DNA of 64,000 nt. Origin: Gymnogyps californianus. Its lineage: Eukaryota > Chordata > Aves > Accipitriformes > Cathartidae. Of this stretch, positions 56,959-64,000 are shown one piece after another (position 1 is the first letter of the stretch; each line of letters starts with the position of its first letter). The position numbers were made by a program, and so were the translations under genes. Location: the NCBI RefSeq assembly GCF_018139145.2, contig NC_059478.1, positions 8,990,001-9,054,000 of the forward strand, in the 5' to 3' direction. The notes under the pieces are model-generated. The model was given only the letters and a program-made list of their open reading frames with translations, did not search any database and had not been told where the DNA came from.

Positions 56959-58169
56959 TAACTTTCCCAGCTGGGAATAGGAAAAAAAGCAAACACATAT
57001 GTGCTTTTCCAAAAAAAATTAGGAAAAAAGGGGAAAAAATCACCCTAGGTCCAGGTGTTTATTTGTACCTCCTGCAGAGCTCATGGTGTTTAGCAGGGAC
57101 CCCCGGGGAATCCAGCAGCGCACCACTGGGTGCAGAGAGCCTCTAGCAGGGTGCGGGTGGCAGCACTCGGGGCTTTGCACTCCCCTTCGGTGCTGGCATG
57201 GTCACAGCAAGCCTGCCTGGCTCCTGCCATGCCAAACCCCGGTTTTGCCAGCGAGCAGGGCCACATCCAGCACCTCCCAGCTGGGCTCCACAGGATGGGG
57301 GCATCTGTCGTCTGCAGCTGGTTCACAGTGGGTTTGGGCTTTCTCTTGGCGGTGGGGACAAGGCTGTGGGTCCCTGCATGGGGTGGGTGCAGGGACACAA
57401 GCAGGCACCCACCTGCAGGGTCACTGGTGTTGGGCCAGCTCGGAGACCCACCAGCCCAGCCCAGACATCCGTGGTATGGTGGGACTCGGCTGGGATTTAC
57501 CCCAGCACTCAAGTGCAGCCAGGCCCATTTAGCCAGGAGCTATGGTCCCTTTAACTCCCAGGTTAGTAAGTTGTTCCTACAAAGGTTAATGTGCATATAA
57601 ACTAGATTAAAATAGCCTTTTTTAATAAAAAGAGGACTAATCTGCATCCAGTGCTTGTGTGAAGGGCTGTCCCAGGAGGACAAATGTCCCCTTGGCAAAT
57701 AAGGGAAGGGGGAGCCCAGGGAGCCTGGGGCAGGGCTGGTGACGTTTAGGGGTGTCCCTGGTGCATCCCCCGGCATGGTGCCATGCTCCGCAGTGGTTCC
57801 CCAGAGGTGTGTGGGCGCAGCAGGAGCTGCTCGGGCTCTGGGGGTTCCTAGCAGCCGAGGGTTAGCCAGAGCCAGGGCAATGGCCGCTGCCCTGCGAAGC
57901 GGCTGCGGCGGCACCGCTGACTCAGAGGGCAGGCACATCCCGGGCTGGGGCCGAGGGGGTATCCCCTCGTGCCGTGGGCTGCACCCTGCTCCGAGGAGCC
58001 CTGCCAGCACCGGCCCTTTTTTTCCCCTTGCTGCAGCCTGAGCCCCATTGCCAGGACCCCCAGGTCCACTCCAGCCCTGTGCCATGCTCCCCTAGAGGTA
58101 GCGGGTGCAAGCTGGCTCCCATGCCCTCTGTCACACCTTTGTGTGTCACCCATGTCCCCGAGATCCGCT

Positions 58170-58310
58170 CCGCCGTAGAGAACTGTCACAATAAATGCGC
58201 TGTAAATCTCAGGCGATTATCTGCTATTATCTCTCCTGAGCCAGAAGGCAGGGAAACCGCGTGTTGCAACGTGCTATTATTTTGTTATAGGACGGGGTTG
58301 TGCAACGTCT
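58170..58310 (+). promoter_or_regulatory. Candidate enhancer with paired GATA motifs
   Basis: Two TTATCT motifs (AGATAA on the other strand) lie at 58217-58222 and 58227-58232, ten bases apart, inside an AT-richer patch. Spacing of one helical turn fits paired GATA-factor binding. Function is inferred. Confidence 0.3.
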
Positions 58311-58748
58311 TGCTTTCAAAGCCATCCAAGGGCGGGCGGCCCAGCTGGAGCCTTTCTGCCCGTCAGTGGAGCCGGATGGCGCCGGCCCGAGCAGAGCCCT
58401 GGGAGCTTCATGTGGGTCCCATGGCCATTTCACGCAGCCGGGTCGAGCGACATAGCAGGGCCACATTACCTGCCCATGCCAGGGCTGCGTCAGCACGGCG
58501 CTCTGATGCCGTGGCTCCTGGGGGCTGGTGGCAGAGGGGATGGGACACTGGGACCCCTTTGACCACCATCACAGATGTGAGGCTTGGGGCTCTGCTCCTC
58601 CTCCAAGGCTGAGGTGGGGGACACAGGGTCTCATGCAGGGGAAGCCCTCCTGTCCTCGGCTGGCCACCCCAAGCAGGGCTGGCATTTCCACGCGGCTCAG
58701 CTGCCTCAGTGTGACGAGTCCTGGCTCTGTCTCCGCAGGACTGCCGAC

Positions 58749-63831
<5,083 letters not shown>

Positions 63832-64000
63832 GTGAGAGCCAGGACACCCTGCATGCTTAGAGCCATCTACCATGCATCGAGCCTGCTGCAGCCCCCTCTC
63901 CCCAGCCCCAGCTTTTGGCCAATCTCCAAACATTTTGGCACAGAGGGGTGGGGGGTCGCACAAGCTCCCGCGCAACCCGCTCGGAGGTCGCACGAAGCCT
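63832..64000 (+). other. DDR2: DDR2 intron, continuing past the window
   Basis: Begins with the donor GTGAGA after codons for GEEDTG (phase 1). The next exon, encoding the rest of the juxtamembrane region and the kinase, is not in the window. Confidence 0.85.

Larger units (their letters stand above)
55038..58738 (+). other. Region upstream of the first DDR2 coding exon
   Basis: No exon is supported. AT-rich, enhancer-like patches lie at about 56290-57060, 57540-57650 and 58170-58310 within GC-rich sequence. An 18-bp palindrome lies at 56941-56958. If the first exon is at 54.9-55.0 kb this is DDR2 intron 1. Confidence 0.6.

Overview
The window is a gene-dense piece of a vertebrate nuclear genome, most likely from a bird. 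Genes are split into GT-AG exons, introns are short, promoters are GC-rich, and I could recognise no recent LINE or SINE copy by eye. The coding exons match known vertebrate proteins in an order that follows human chromosome 1q23.3: NOS1AP, SPATA46 (minus strand), C1orf226, UHMK1, UAP1, DDR2. Identifications come from recognising the translated exons; no database search was run.

Layout. Positions 1-10604 lie inside a NOS1AP intron and contain no exon I can support, only AT-rich blocks that may be regulatory. Eight NOS1AP exons (the 3' part of the gene; its first exons lie upstream of the window) run from 10605 to 18780, followed by a 3'UTR to about 21.49 kb. SPATA46 lies convergently at 22029-23286. 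C1orf226 follows at 24048-24897 with a 3'UTR to about 26.6 kb. A CpG-rich promoter at about 27.2-27.4 kb starts UHMK1, whose eight coding exons run from 27404 to 39110 with a candidate long 3'UTR. A second CpG island at about 43.7-44.7 kb starts UAP1: ten coding exons, 44264-51921, including one cassette exon. After about 6 kb of mostly featureless DNA and a possible noncoding first exon, DDR2 begins at 58749. Ten coding exons reach 63831, covering the signal peptide to the juxtamembrane region; the kinase domain lies beyond the window.

How the genes relate. They are independent neighbours, not a pathway. NOS1AP is a PTB/PDZ-ligand adaptor of neuronal nitric oxide synthase. SPATA46 is a testis protein. 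C1orf226 has no known function. UHMK1 is a kinase fused to an RNA-splicing-type U2AF homology motif. UAP1 makes UDP-GlcNAc. DDR2 is a collagen-receptor tyrosine kinase. All junctions listed keep the reading frame, and no gene shows a disabling mutation.

Most notable points are a 15-nt tandem splice acceptor in NOS1AP that adds LLLLQ, a 48-nt UAP1 cassette exon matching the AGX2 isoform insert, a TATA plus triple inverted-CCAAT promoter for UAP1, a C2HC-like finger in SPATA46, the absence of SH2D1B between C1orf226 and UHMK1, and several palindromes, inverted repeats and enhancer-like blocks.
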